From Mycolicibacterium goodii (GTDB lineage Bacteria; Actinomycetota; Actinomycetes; Mycobacteriales; Mycobacteriaceae): DNA of 64,000 nt. Under the pieces are notes generated by a model, which saw only the letters and a program-made list of their open reading frames with translations, made no database searches and had not been told where the DNA came from. This document shows, piece by piece, positions 9,204 to 17,625 of the stretch. Each line of letters starts with the position of its first letter. Within the stretch, counting starts at the first letter, position 1. Made by a program: the position numbers and the translations under genes. Location of the stretch: the NCBI RefSeq assembly GCF_022370755.2, contig NZ_CP092364.2, forward strand, positions 496,001-560,000, read 5' to 3'.

Positions 9204-9857
9204 ATGGGGATCTTTCGAGCGAGCGCGACGCATCCGGGATGGCCGGACCTGGTGGGTCCGCTACGGGTACCGGCCGGGGTGGTGAGGTTACGTCCGGTCC
9301 GCCAGCGCGACGCCGCGGTGTGGAGTCGCATCCGCCTGGCCGACCAGGACCACTTGGAGCCGTGGGAGCCCGTGACGGGCATGGATTGGAAAGTGCGCCA
9401 TGCCGTTACGTCGTGGCCGTCGATCTGCTCAGGCTTGCGCGCCGAGGCGCGTCACGGGCGCATGCTGCCGTTCGTGATCGAACTGGACGGCGAGTTCGTC
9501 GGCCAACTGACGATCGGCAACGTCACGCACGGGGCGCTGCGGTCGGCGTGGATCGGCTACTGGGTGGCGAGCGCCAAGACCGGTGGCGGGGTCGCGACGG
9601 CCGCGCTCGCGATGGGTCTCGACCACTGTTTCTCGGCCGTGCAGTTGCATCGCGTGGAGGCCACGGTGCGCCCGGAGAACGCGCCGAGTCGGGCCGTGCT
9701 GGCCCACGTCGGGTTCCGTGAAGAGGGGTTGCTGAAGCGCTATCTCGAGGTCGACGGCGCCTGGCGCGATCATCTGCTGGTGGCGATCACCGCAGAGGAG
9801 CTGCCGTATTCGGCCGTGCACAACCTCGTGGCGGCAGGTCGCGCCGAGTGGTGCTGA
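9204..9857 (+). CDS. rimJ: GNAT-family ribosomal-protein-alanine acetyltransferase
   Basis: A 217-residue GNAT acetyltransferase of the RimJ/RimL type, expected to acetylate the N-terminal alanine of ribosomal protein S5 or another substrate using acetyl-CoA. The core fold spans about residues 25-190; the acetyl-CoA loop is weak (KTGGGVATAAL near 120-130), followed by the typical LHRVEATVRPENAPSRAVL motif and FREEGLLKRY. I chose ATG 9204; a TTG start at 9180 is possible but lies inside the direct repeat. It sits between the glp-like and glpR-like genes, an order kept in Corynebacteriales, though a link to division is unproven. Confidence 0.85.
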   Translation: MGIFRASATHPGWPDLVGPLRVPAGVVRLRPVRQRDAAVWSRIRLADQDHLEPWEPVTGMDWKVRHAVTSWPSICSGLRAEARHGRMLPFVIELDGEFVGQLTIGNVTHGALRSAWIGYWVASAKTGGGVATAALAMGLDHCFSAVQLHRVEATVRPENAPSRAVLAHVGFREEGLLKRYLEVDGAWRDHLLVAITAEELPYSAVHNLVAAGRAEWC

Positions 9858-9974
9858 TGCGGCACGCCGGGGTTTTGGTGCGTCGGGATTGCGCCGAGGA
9901 CGGCATTTTCTCCGAATCCACAGCGTGCTAGGCGATCTCAGGGCAAAACAATTTCCTCTGCTGTTACTGATGTG

Positions 9975-10018
9975 ACACCTGTGACAGTTGGTGCTTGTAT
10001 CGAGTGAATTACAGGTGT
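9975..10018. promoter_or_regulatory. Inverted repeat upstream of the GlpR-like gene
   Basis: ACACCTGT (9975-9982) and ACAGGTGT (10011-10018) are exact inverse copies separated by 28 bases, in the 235-base gap between rimJ and the membrane protein gene. This could be a regulator site or promoter-linked repeat. The rest of the gap shows no gene. Confidence 0.4.
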
Positions 10019-10092
10019 GTAATTGTGGTCGGCGCGCCGCCCATGGATGCGCTGGTCACAGACCTAGCCTGGAGGGGAAAGGAGCAGGCGTC

Positions 10093-11271
10093 ATGCCGAG
10101 CATCCCCCAATCACTACTGTGGATCTCCCTCGTCGTTCTCTGGCTTTTCGTGCTGGTTCCGATGTTGATCAGCAAGCGCGAATCCGTGCGGCGGACGAGC
10201 GATGTCGCCCTGGCGACGCGCGTGCTCAACAGCGGCCGTAATGCGCAGCGGCGCAGGCGTGGTCCCGCGGCCGGTCACAACAGCGATCCGCACTGGCGTC
10301 CCGCGCCTGACCATCTCGACGCGGACTTCGAAGGCGAACTCGAAGAGACGGTGCCCTCACGCCCACCGAAGCGTGCCGTCGTCGTTTCGGCCGCCGCGAC
10401 CGAGCCTGCCGAGCCCGACTATCTCGATGTCGACATCGTCGAAGAGGACTCCGGCGCGCTTCCCGTCGGCGCCATCGACGCCGAGGTCGTGCAGGACGTC
10501 GAAGAGATCGCGTCGGTCGACGAGGACCCCCGGACCGACCAGCTTCCCCTGGACGTGGAAGCGACCGCCGAGGTCGACGAGGTCCCCCAGGACATCACCC
10601 AAGACGCCACCGAAGACGCCACCGAAGACGTGACTCCGGACGCCACCGAGGACGTGGCGGAGGGCGCTTCAGACGAGGCTTCGGAGGAGACGCAGGAGCC
10701 CGTCGACGAGGACGACACCGCAGACGACCAGTCCGATCTGGCGGCGCACGAATACGAGTACGTCGCCGATTCGTCGGGCCTTGAGCCCGAGGCCGATGCG
10801 GAGACCGCCGAGGACGAGGCGCCCGCCGCCGCCATGAGCTCGTCGCGGCAGCGGCGCATGGAGTCCAAGACCGCGGCCCGGGTGAGCGAGCGCAAGTACC
10901 GGTTCCGCAAGCGCGTGCTCGCCCTGTTCGCGTTGATCCTCGTCGCGTCGGCAGCCGCGGCGTTCCTGGTGACGCCAGGGGCCTGGTGGGTGTGTGGCGC
11001 CACCGCGACGCTCACCGTGCTGTACCTGGCGTACCTGCGCAGGCAGACCCGCATCGAGGAGCAGTTGCGGCGCCGTCGCGCACAGCGCCTGCGGCGCTCG
11101 CGGCTCGGCGTGGAGAACACCGACGACCGCAAGCTCGACGTCGTGCCGGCGCGGCTGCGGCGCCCCGGTGCGGTGGTGCTCGACATCGACGACGAGGACC
11201 CGATCTTCGAGCACCTGGAGTACACCACGTTCGCGCGTGAATACGATCTACCACGGGCTTCGGGACAGTAA
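10093..11271 (+). CDS. glpR: Membrane protein, probable Glp receptor (GlpR)
   Basis: A 392-residue membrane protein. A first hydrophobic helix at about residues 6-23 (LLWISLVVLWLFVLVPML) is followed by a basic stretch, a long acidic, low-complexity region (about 75-265, rich in Asp, Glu, Thr, with repeated ATED units), then two hydrophobic helices near 295-345 and a basic C-terminal segment. ATG 10093 follows a strong GGAGGGGAAAGGAG ribosome site. In C. glutamicum the gene at this position encodes GlpR, the membrane receptor that recruits the gephyrin-like protein Glp to the divisome. Synteny and topology fit; direct evidence is absent. Confidence 0.72.
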   Translation: MPSIPQSLLWISLVVLWLFVLVPMLISKRESVRRTSDVALATRVLNSGRNAQRRRRGPAAGHNSDPHWRPAPDHLDADFEGELEETVPSRPPKRAVVVSAAATEPAEPDYLDVDIVEEDSGALPVGAIDAEVVQDVEEIASVDEDPRTDQLPLDVEATAEVDEVPQDITQDATEDATEDVTPDATEDVAEGASDEASEETQEPVDEDDTADDQSDLAAHEYEYVADSSGLEPEADAETAEDEAPAAAMSSSRQRRMESKTAARVSERKYRFRKRVLALFALILVASAAAAFLVTPGAWWVCGATATLTVLYLAYLRRQTRIEEQLRRRRAQRLRRSRLGVENTDDRKLDVVPARLRRPGAVVLDIDDEDPIFEHLEYTTFAREYDLPRASGQ

Positions 11272-11338
11272 GGCCCACGTCTTCAGGCCCGGTTTCATAT
11301 CTCGGGCCTGCGGCTGGTAGCCTTTCGTTCCGGTGTCA

Positions 11339-11411
11339 GGGGCTATGGCGCAGTTGGTAGCGCGACTCGTTCGCATCGAGTAGGTCAGGGGTTCGATTCC
11401 CCTTAGCTCCA
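11339..11411 (+). tRNA. tRNA-Ala (anticodon CGC)
   Basis: A full cloverleaf is visible. The acceptor stem GGGGCTA pairs with TAGCTCC, the D-arm is GCGC/GCGC, and the anticodon stem ACTCG/CGAGT closes loop TTCGCAT, giving CGC and alanine. The T-arm is AGGGG-TTCGATT-CCCCT. The discriminator is A and CCA is not encoded. A terminator follows at once. Confidence 0.97.
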
Positions 11412-11415
11412 CAAT

Positions 11416-11440
11416 AAAACCCCAGCCCAGCTGGGGTTTT
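11416..11440 (+). terminator. Intrinsic terminator after tRNA-Ala
   Basis: AAAACCCCAG and CTGGGGTTTT form a perfect 10-base-pair stem with a 5-base loop. The terminal T run lies inside the stem, and both strands could terminate here. It is placed five bases after the tRNA and before the converging LysE-type gene. Confidence 0.85.
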
Positions 11441-11473
11441 ACTCATTTTGGGCGGTACCTGCGCGTGACCGGT

Positions 11474-12088
11474 TCACACGAGCGCGTCGATGACGAGTGG
11501 AACGCTGGAACCCGCCAGAACCAGCGCGAGCGTGACGTTGACGGCACGCGAGATGCGCGGCTGACGCAGTGCCTGCGAAGCCGCGGCGCCTGCCGAGGCC
11601 CACGCGACGTGGATCGCCAGCGCCAACACCGCGAGCGTCGACACGAGCAGCACGCGGCCGCTCAGCGATGCCGCTCCCGCGGGCCAATGCCCGGCCACCA
11701 CCGCGGCCAGCGCCGCATACGCCTTGGGGTTGGTCACCCCGAGAATCACACCGGACACGAAAGACGGCGCCCGCGCATCGGCAGTCTGCAGGGCCGGAGG
11801 CGGCGCCGACGCGATGCGCCAACTCAACCAGAACAGATAGACCACGCACGCCGACAGCAGGATCCGGCGCAACGGCACCGGGCCGACCTCACCGGAGAGC
11901 AGTGGACCGAGCCCGGTCGCGACCGCGATCAGGACGCTGACCGTGCCTGCCGTGCTGCCCAGAAGATAGGGCAACGCGCGGCGCAGCCCGAACGCCGCGG
12001 CCGTGGCCGTCGCACCGACCGTCGCCGGACCGGGACTGCCCATCGCCGCCATCGCGGCCGCCAGCAGCCCGACGTAATCATCTCCCAC
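11474..12088 (-). CDS. LysE/RhtB-family amino acid exporter
   Basis: A 204-residue integral membrane protein with about six hydrophobic helices. The early GSPGPATVGA corresponds to the conserved PGP motif of LysE exporters, and GVILGVTNPKAYAA is the family segment of the middle helix. It probably exports an amino acid or related metabolite. I chose GTG 12088 because a TACGGT -10 element lies exactly seven bases upstream; GTG 12097 is the alternative. It is divergent from an AraC regulator 122 bases away, the usual pairing of exporter and controller. The substrate is unknown. Confidence 0.82.
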   Translation of the reverse strand: MGDDYVGLLAAAMAAMGSPGPATVGATATAAAFGLRRALPYLLGSTAGTVSVLIAVATGLGPLLSGEVGPVPLRRILLSACVVYLFWLSWRIASAPPPALQTADARAPSFVSGVILGVTNPKAYAALAAVVAGHWPAGAASLSGRVLLVSTLAVLALAIHVAWASAGAAASQALRQPRISRAVNVTLALVLAGSSVPLVIDALV

Positions 12089-12210
12089 CGCTGACACCGT
12101 AGGGACGCACCGGCCCACGGTCTTGAACGTCCGTGCACCACAAGAACTCCAGACCAGATGCCGCGAAGTGGACCGGTTCACCGGCACGGGTTTCGGGGTG
12201 TAATGAGAGT

Positions 12211-13056
12211 GTGGCGGCGAGCATGCGGACCGGTGCGCACTTCACCATGATCGGCGGTGCGCCCGGTGTCGAGCGGTTGCAGGCGAGCCTGCGCGGTGAG
12301 GGTTTCACACCGCACCGGCACGACACCTATGCGATCGGAATGACTCTGTCAGGGGTGCAGACCTTTTCGTACCGCGGCACCACGCGGATCTGTCTTCCGG
12401 GCCAGTGGCACGTGCTGCATCCGGACGAACTGCACGACGGCGTTCCGGGCACCGAGGACGGATTCGCGTACCGAATCGTCTACGTCGACCCCGCGCTGAT
12501 CTTCGAATCGCTGGGGCGACACCTGCCGTTCGTCGCCGATCCGATCGTGGACGGCGCGAACGTGCCACGTGCGCTCACCCGGTTTCTTCAGCGCACCGAC
12601 GACGAAGACGACGAACTGGCCGCGACCGACGTCGTCACCGTCATCGCCGACATGTTGAGTGCCCACAGCAGCACCGGCCGGGCCGTCACGCCCCCGGTGG
12701 ACCGGGCCGCGATCACGCGGGTGCGAGAGAGCCTCATGGACCACCCGACTCGTCGCTACCGTGCCGCCGACGTCGAACGCATCGCGGGAATGGACCGGTG
12801 GTCGGTGGCCCGCCAGTTCCGCGCCGCGTTCGGAACCAGCCCCAGCCGGTTCCGTTCCATGCGCCAACTGCAGGTGGCACGCTCCCTCGTGTTACGCGGC
12901 ACGCCGTTGGCCGACGCCGCCCACACCGCCGGTTTCGCCGACCAGGCGCACTTCACCCGGACGTTCAAGGCCGCCTACGGTTTGACCCCCGCGGCGTGGG
13001 CCGCGGCGGTGCGTCACAATCCGCCCGTGACGTCCACGACCGCGCCCGTCACATAG
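12211..13056 (+). CDS. AraC-family transcriptional regulator
   Basis: A 281-residue regulator. The N-terminal cupin-like sensing domain (about residues 15-120; HRHDTYAIGMTLSGVQTF) binds an effector. The C-terminal double helix-turn-helix (about 175-270) shows RRYRAADVERIAGMDRWSVAR and the family signature DQAHFTRTFKAAYGLTPAAW. It is transcribed away from the LysE-type exporter, which it most likely controls. GTG 12211 is chosen as start; ATG 12223 is possible. Its 3' end overlaps the convergent SDR gene by 43 bases. Confidence 0.86.
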   Translation: MAASMRTGAHFTMIGGAPGVERLQASLRGEGFTPHRHDTYAIGMTLSGVQTFSYRGTTRICLPGQWHVLHPDELHDGVPGTEDGFAYRIVYVDPALIFESLGRHLPFVADPIVDGANVPRALTRFLQRTDDEDDELAATDVVTVIADMLSAHSSTGRAVTPPVDRAAITRVRESLMDHPTRRYRAADVERIAGMDRWSVARQFRAAFGTSPSRFRSMRQLQVARSLVLRGTPLADAAHTAGFADQAHFTRTFKAAYGLTPAAWAAAVRHNPPVTSTTAPVT

Positions 13057-13745
13057 CCGGCCTCCGCGGACAGCAACCACACGACAGCAGAGGCGATCTC
13101 GGCGGGTTCGGCGACCCGGCCGACGGGAATGTGTTGTGCGACGCGGCGGGGCCGGTCGGGGTCGCCCGCACGCGCGTGGATGGTGGTGTCGGTGGTGCCG
13201 GCCCGCACGGAGTTCACGTGGACACCCGAGGGGCCCAGTTCTTTCGCGAGGCCCACGGTGAGCGCGTCGAGCGCGGCTTTCGACGCGGCGTACACCACGT
13301 ACTCGCCGGGCGAACCGGTGCGGGCCGCCACCGAGGACACGTTGACGATGTCGCGGCGGGCGTGGGGCGCCGCCTGCCAGCGCCGCGCGGCCTCGCGGCA
13401 CAAGCGTGCCGCCGCAACGAGATTCACCTCGACCGTGCGGCGCAGCGCGTCGTCCTCCAACTCCGCCAACGGTCCCAGCGGTCCCGTGACGCCGGCGTTG
13501 TTCACCAGCGCGGTCACCGGGCCTTCGGCTTCCGCGATGTCGAACAACCGGGTTGGCGCGTCGACGTCGGTGATGTCGAGGCGCACATCCCAGACGAGCG
13601 CGTCGGCACCGCAGGCCCGCCTCACATCGGCCGCCTCGTGGTCGGACCCGGAGTGGGTGAAGACCACGCCGTGGCCTTCGCGGACGAGGCGCTCGACGAT
13701 CTGACGACCGATACCCCGGCTGCCGCCGGTCACAATCACCGTCAT
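13014..13745 (-). CDS. SDR-family oxidoreductase
   Basis: A 243-residue classical short-chain dehydrogenase/reductase of the FabG-like group. The NAD(P) loop is TGGSRGIG at residues 6-13, then NNAG near 88, the catalytic serine in VNVSSVA and YAASK for the Tyr-Lys pair. A GAGAGGACACC ribosome region precedes ATG 13745. It is the last gene of a run with an MFS transporter and a beta-hydroxyacid dehydrogenase, so it probably acts in catabolism of an imported compound. The substrate is not recognisable. Confidence 0.85.
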   Translation of the reverse strand: MTVIVTGGSRGIGRQIVERLVREGHGVVFTHSGSDHEAADVRRACGADALVWDVRLDITDVDAPTRLFDIAEAEGPVTALVNNAGVTGPLGPLAELEDDALRRTVEVNLVAAARLCREAARRWQAAPHARRDIVNVSSVAARTGSPGEYVVYAASKAALDALTVGLAKELGPSGVHVNSVRAGTTDTTIHARAGDPDRPRRVAQHIPVGRVAEPAEIASAVVWLLSAEAGYVTGAVVDVTGGL

Positions 13746-13763
13746 GGTGTCCTCTCGTGGGCT

Positions 13764-14921
13764 TCAGCTGCGACGTGCCGTCAGGATCGCGAGCACGCCG
13801 AGGGCCGCGAAAATCGCTGCGGCGGTTCGGTAGGAGTCCAGCACGGCCGCGATGGCCGAACCGGCAGCCGGCCCGAGTGCCATCGCGATCGCGATGGGCC
13901 GGTGGAAGTGGCCGAGGATCGTGGCGTAGGACTCGGCGCCCCACCGGTCGGTGATCGCGGTGGCGACCGACAGGGTGTGGGTTCCTCGCGCGGCCCCGGC
14001 GAACATCGCGGCCGACGCGACCAGGGCCAGGGGCGCGGTCACGACGGCGAGGATTCCCATGCCCGCGGTACTCGCGGCAACCTGCGTCGTGGTGCGCGCG
14101 CGAGGAGTGCCGCGATGCCGCAACGGAAGGTACAGCACACGGCCGAAGACCTGACCGGCGCCGATCAACCCGAACACGATTGCGGCACTGTGATAACCGA
14201 ATCCGAGCTCGGTGAGCAGCGGGATGACGTTGAGTGTGACGGCATAGAGCCCCAGGGCCGTGATCGCCAGCGCGAGCCGGCTGTAGCGGAACGGCGCGGA
14301 GCGGACGATCTGGTTCACGTACTCGGCATGCTCGGCGCCTTCGCGGGCCGGACGGCGCCACGACGGGGACAGGAGCAGCACGGCCGCGCCCGTTCCCAGC
14401 GCACCGTATCCGATTCCGAGCACCACGAGAGTGCTCTGCCAGCCGAGCTTTCCGTCGAGTGCGGCGGTCAACGGCGCGAACGCCGTGGAGGAGACGCCGC
14501 CGACCAACGTGATCGCCGTGAGCGGCCAGGTCCGCGAGGTGCCGAACCACTGTGTGGCGGCGGCGAACGCGGGTGGGTACAGGGTGCCGGCCTGCGCGAC
14601 GCCGACGATCAGAAACGCCGCGGCGAACAACGGCAGCCATGCCGTGACACCGGCGAGCACGAGCGCGCACGCGCCGACAAGCGAACCGAGCGTCATCACC
14701 GGTCGTGGCCCGTGGCGATCGACCATCCGACCCGCCCACGGAGTCGCGAACGCGGCACACAGCAGGCTGGTGGTGTACACGACCGGTACCGCCAGCGGCG
14801 GCCAACCGGTGGCCGCCGTGATCCGCACCCCGATGACCGGGAGCGTGTAGTACAGCACGCCCCAGCTCAGGAACTCGATCACACACAGACCCGCGAGTGC
14901 CGCGGTCCGGTGTGCCCTCAC
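13764..14921 (-). CDS. MFS transporter
   Basis: A 385-residue major facilitator with about 12 hydrophobic helices. The loop-2 motif reads GRMVDRHGPRP, matching the G-x3-D-R-x-G-R-R signature. GTG 14921 is supported by a four-base GTGA overlap with the upstream dehydrogenase stop and by the first helix starting at residue 7. It resembles the oxalate/formate or monocarboxylate type of MFS. It lies between two oxidoreductase genes and is 18 bases from the SDR gene, so uptake or efflux of their substrate is likely. Confidence 0.84.
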   Translation of the reverse strand: MRAHRTAALAGLCVIEFLSWGVLYYTLPVIGVRITAATGWPPLAVPVVYTTSLLCAAFATPWAGRMVDRHGPRPVMTLGSLVGACALVLAGVTAWLPLFAAAFLIVGVAQAGTLYPPAFAAATQWFGTSRTWPLTAITLVGGVSSTAFAPLTAALDGKLGWQSTLVVLGIGYGALGTGAAVLLLSPSWRRPAREGAEHAEYVNQIVRSAPFRYSRLALAITALGLYAVTLNVIPLLTELGFGYHSAAIVFGLIGAGQVFGRVLYLPLRHRGTPRARTTTQVAASTAGMGILAVVTAPLALVASAAMFAGAARGTHTLSVATAITDRWGAESYATILGHFHRPIAIAMALGPAAGSAIAAVLDSYRTAAAIFAALGVLAILTARRS

Positions 14922-15796
14922 GCGACGGCAGCGCGGGCACGGATGGCGTGGATGACTGCCACCATGTCCTCGGTCGGGTGGCCGAGCGCGACGGCGTCGC
15001 CGTACAACGCATGGCACGCATCGAGCAGCGGTGAGGCGATCCGATGCGTGCGTGCGGCCCGGGTGATCAGCCCGGTGTTCTTGTACACGTCGGCGAGACC
15101 GGCCTGCACGTCGAAGTCCTTTCGGGCCAGCTTGTGCGATTTCGCGCGTGAGACCGTCGACGCCATCGGCCCGGCGTCCAGGATGCGGTCGAGCAACGTC
15201 AGGTCGACACCGTTGCCCTCGGCGAAATGGTAGGCCTCCGCCAGACCGGTCACCATGCAGATCATGTACAGGTTGACCGCGAATTTGGTGAGCAGCGCAT
15301 TCGGCGGCGCCCCGCACTCGAACACGGCCGCGCACATCGGTGCGATCACCTCGCGCACGTGCGCACAGTCCTCGGGTGCACCGGCCAGCATCGCCACGAG
15401 CTCACCGGCTTCGGCGGGTCCCCGTGAGCCCGATACCGGCGCCTCGACGTAGCAGCCGCCTGCGGTCGCGACGCGATCGGCGAGCCACCGCGAATACCCG
15501 GGGCTGACGGTACCCATCTGCACGATCGTGTGACGCCGGACCAGGTCCGCGAAAGTGCCCGTGTGGCAACCCAGGACCGCATCGATGGCCGGTTCGTCGG
15601 CCAGCATCACCAGGACCGTCTCGCAGCGGTCGAACACCTCACCGACGTGCGCGGCCACGTGGGCGCCCGCGGCCTCGACCGGCAGGCAGCGTGTGGGGTT
15701 GCGGTTCCACACCACGAGCGGAGTTCCGGACCAAACCAGGTTGAGCGCCATTGGTTGGCCCATGATGCCCAAACCGACAAATCCCAGTGCCGTCAC
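14918..15796 (-). CDS. NAD(P)-dependent beta-hydroxyacid dehydrogenase-like protein
   Basis: A 292-residue member of the 3-hydroxyisobutyrate/6-phosphogluconate dehydrogenase superfamily. It has the dinucleotide loop GFVGLGIMGQPMA at residues 5-17, the substrate motif EAPVSGSRGPAEAG near 120 and the catalytic-lysine region NALLTKFAVN, followed by the helical C-terminal domain. It is coupled to the MFS transporter by a GTGA overlap. Reduction of a small beta-hydroxy acid, or an imine as in imine-reductase relatives, is expected. It is a distant paralogue of the reductase at the left edge of the window. Confidence 0.82.
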   Translation of the reverse strand: MTALGFVGLGIMGQPMALNLVWSGTPLVVWNRNPTRCLPVEAAGAHVAAHVGEVFDRCETVLVMLADEPAIDAVLGCHTGTFADLVRRHTIVQMGTVSPGYSRWLADRVATAGGCYVEAPVSGSRGPAEAGELVAMLAGAPEDCAHVREVIAPMCAAVFECGAPPNALLTKFAVNLYMICMVTGLAEAYHFAEGNGVDLTLLDRILDAGPMASTVSRAKSHKLARKDFDVQAGLADVYKNTGLITRAARTHRIASPLLDACHALYGDAVALGHPTEDMVAVIHAIRARAAVA

Positions 15797-15844
15797 GTGA
15801 TCGCGCCTCCGAGTCCCACGGTATCGCCGCGGCCGGTGGGCCGC

Positions 15845-16783
15845 TCACCCCGTTGTAGATTCGCAGGCTTCAGCTTGTCTTGAACGACTGTGCGCGGTGG
15901 CGTCGTTGCGGCGGGCCGCGCGGTAGCCGTCGGTCGCCAGGATCGTCAAGGCGACCGCGAGCATTCCGTAGACCACGAGATCCGGCGCCTGCATCCGCTC
16001 ACCGAGGAGTACCGCGATCCCCACCAGAAGGACCGGCTCGACGTACCCGAGGAGCCCGAAGACCGGCAGCGCGAGAAGTTGCGACGCCGCCAGGAAGGCG
16101 GCCATGCCTGCCGCACCCGCGAACGCCACGGCCGCCACCCCGGCGTACCCGGACGCGCCCACCCCCGAGGTGTCGGCCATCGCGATGAGCACGATCGCCA
16201 CCGGGCCGAGGACCGCCATCTCCACGCCGAACGCGGCCGGGCCGTCGAGACCGGCGCGTCGCCGGATGACGAAGTAGAGCGGGTAGCCGAGGCACACCGC
16301 GAACGTGGTCCACGAGACCACGGGGGCCAGCGAGATCTTGTAGGCGACGGCGACGCCCGCGATCGCGACGGCCACCCACTGCGCACGGGTGACGGGTGCG
16401 GACAACACGAACCGGCCGGCGAGGACCAACACCAGTGGCAACAGCAGATAGCCGAGCGAGATGCTCAACGCGTGACCGTGCATGGGGCCCCACACGAACA
16501 GCCACAGCTGAAGACCCACGAGCAGTGACAGGCCCAGCAGGAGGCCGAGGTTCCAGCGCGCGGATCTCAGCGCGGTCCAGTACGCCGCGAACGCGGCCCG
16601 TGCCGCCGGATGCGGCAACAGCACGGCGTAGCAGCCGAAGGTGACCAGGATCCGCCAGCCGAACACCACCTCAGAAGGCGCGTCGACGACACCGGATATG
16701 TAGAAGATCAGCCCGAACAGGGCCGAAGCGCCGAGCGACGCCGCCACGCCAAGCACCGGGCGTCCCGGCCGGTGTCCCGACAC
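15845..16783 (-). CDS. EamA/RarD-type transporter
   Basis: A 312-residue integral membrane protein with about ten helices arranged as two EamA halves, like RarD and other drug/metabolite transporters. Both halves show the typical terminal stretch, for example GYVEPVLLVGIAVLLGERM in the second. It starts at GTG 16783 after a GGAAGGCGGGAAG ribosome region. It is in line with the three-gene dehydrogenase run 48 bases downstream and may share its transcript. The substrate is unknown; the left C-terminal tail is hydrophilic. Confidence 0.78.
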   Translation of the reverse strand: MSGHRPGRPVLGVAASLGASALFGLIFYISGVVDAPSEVVFGWRILVTFGCYAVLLPHPAARAAFAAYWTALRSARWNLGLLLGLSLLVGLQLWLFVWGPMHGHALSISLGYLLLPLVLVLAGRFVLSAPVTRAQWVAVAIAGVAVAYKISLAPVVSWTTFAVCLGYPLYFVIRRRAGLDGPAAFGVEMAVLGPVAIVLIAMADTSGVGASGYAGVAAVAFAGAAGMAAFLAASQLLALPVFGLLGYVEPVLLVGIAVLLGERMQAPDLVVYGMLAVALTILATDGYRAARRNDATAHSRSRQAEACESTTG

Positions 16784-17352
16784 CTTCCCGCCTTCCTCGC
16801 ACGGCAGCCCTGCCGGCGGGCCACCATGTTGCCACAGGGATCTGAACCGGCCGTGGTGAATATCCGGTGGCGCACGGAAGGGCGTTGGTCACGACCGCTT
16901 GAAAAGTCATACGAATGGTGCGGCTGGGGAGTAGTTCGCGTGATGTCGTGCGAACGTCCGTCGGATTTCGTAGCTGCCACGCGGATCCAGCCGTCCGACG
17001 ACGGCCCGATCCGACGCATGAAACCGCCGCTTTGCGGGCTGAGCCACAGCGTATGGCTGCACCATGGTTTGTCGCATACCAATTTGCTGATTTCGTGCCT
17101 GACAAACGATGTGCCTTAGCGCGGAAGTGGTTGCGGACTTTGCCAGAACCCCGAGTACGCGTGTAACTGACGGTCGCGTAAGTGAATTCAATCGCGATGT
17201 CTCCAAAAATGTCGTTGCACAAGCGATCTCCCGCGTGTGGTATTCGCGGAGATTCACGCCAAACGAAACGAAATCAATGGCACCCCGTTGTAGAGGACTG
17301 GCGAATCGCGATGTAGATTGCCATGAACAGATTGGCCAGTTGGGGGATTGCA
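16784..17352. other. 569-base stretch without a convincing gene; lower GC
   Basis: This gap separates the EamA gene from the type-VII-like pair. It looks clearly richer in A+T than its surroundings, and its open frames lack the codon bias of neighbouring genes. A weak promoter may lie at its right end (TTGTAG at 17288 and TAGATT at 17314, spacing 20, longer than usual), and a TTGGGGGATT ribosome region precedes ATG 17353. Decayed sequence or the edge of an acquired segment are possible. Confidence 0.6.
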
Positions 17353-17625
17353 ATGGCAAGCGATCTGAGAGTCGATTCGGGTGGGCTGAGGGCAGGTGCT
17401 GTCAGTAGCGAGATGATCGCTGCGCAGTTGACACTCGGTCATGTCGGCGTGGGCACCGACAGTCCGACCCACGCGGGTGTGTCGGCGATGGATGCTGCCG
17501 TCACGGCCGCGCGTGCCCGCCAGTCCACTCGCATCAGTGCCCAGGCGGCCGACATGCTGGCCGGCGCACTCCTCTTCGAGACCGCCGATGAAGACTCTGC
17601 CGGGGGTATGGCGGAGTTGATGTGA
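17353..17625 (+). CDS. Small EspC-like type VII secretion target candidate
   Basis: A 90-residue protein, mostly helical by composition, of the shape seen in EspC/DUF2580-type ESX-associated proteins: VDSGGLRAGAVSSEMIAAQL opens helix one, and a variable turn and second helix (DAAVTAARARQSTRISAQAADML) follow. ATG 17353 has a GGGGGA ribosome site. Its stop overlaps the next gene's GTG by four bases. Such small helical hairpins are secreted as dimers with a WXG-like partner; the adjacent gene could be that partner. There are no ESX core genes nearby, so assignment is by shape and pairing. Confidence 0.6.
   Translation: MASDLRVDSGGLRAGAVSSEMIAAQLTLGHVGVGTDSPTHAGVSAMDAAVTAARARQSTRISAQAADMLAGALLFETADEDSAGGMAELM

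Noticed and set aside
12405..15233. A 942-codon open frame across AraC, SDR and MFS genes
   Set aside because: It crosses three well-supported genes, has no domain, and arises from absence of stops in GC-rich DNA.
17109..17408. 100-codon frame in the low-GC gap before the EspC-like gene
   Set aside because: No codon bias or similarity; it overlaps the well-supported small gene in another frame.
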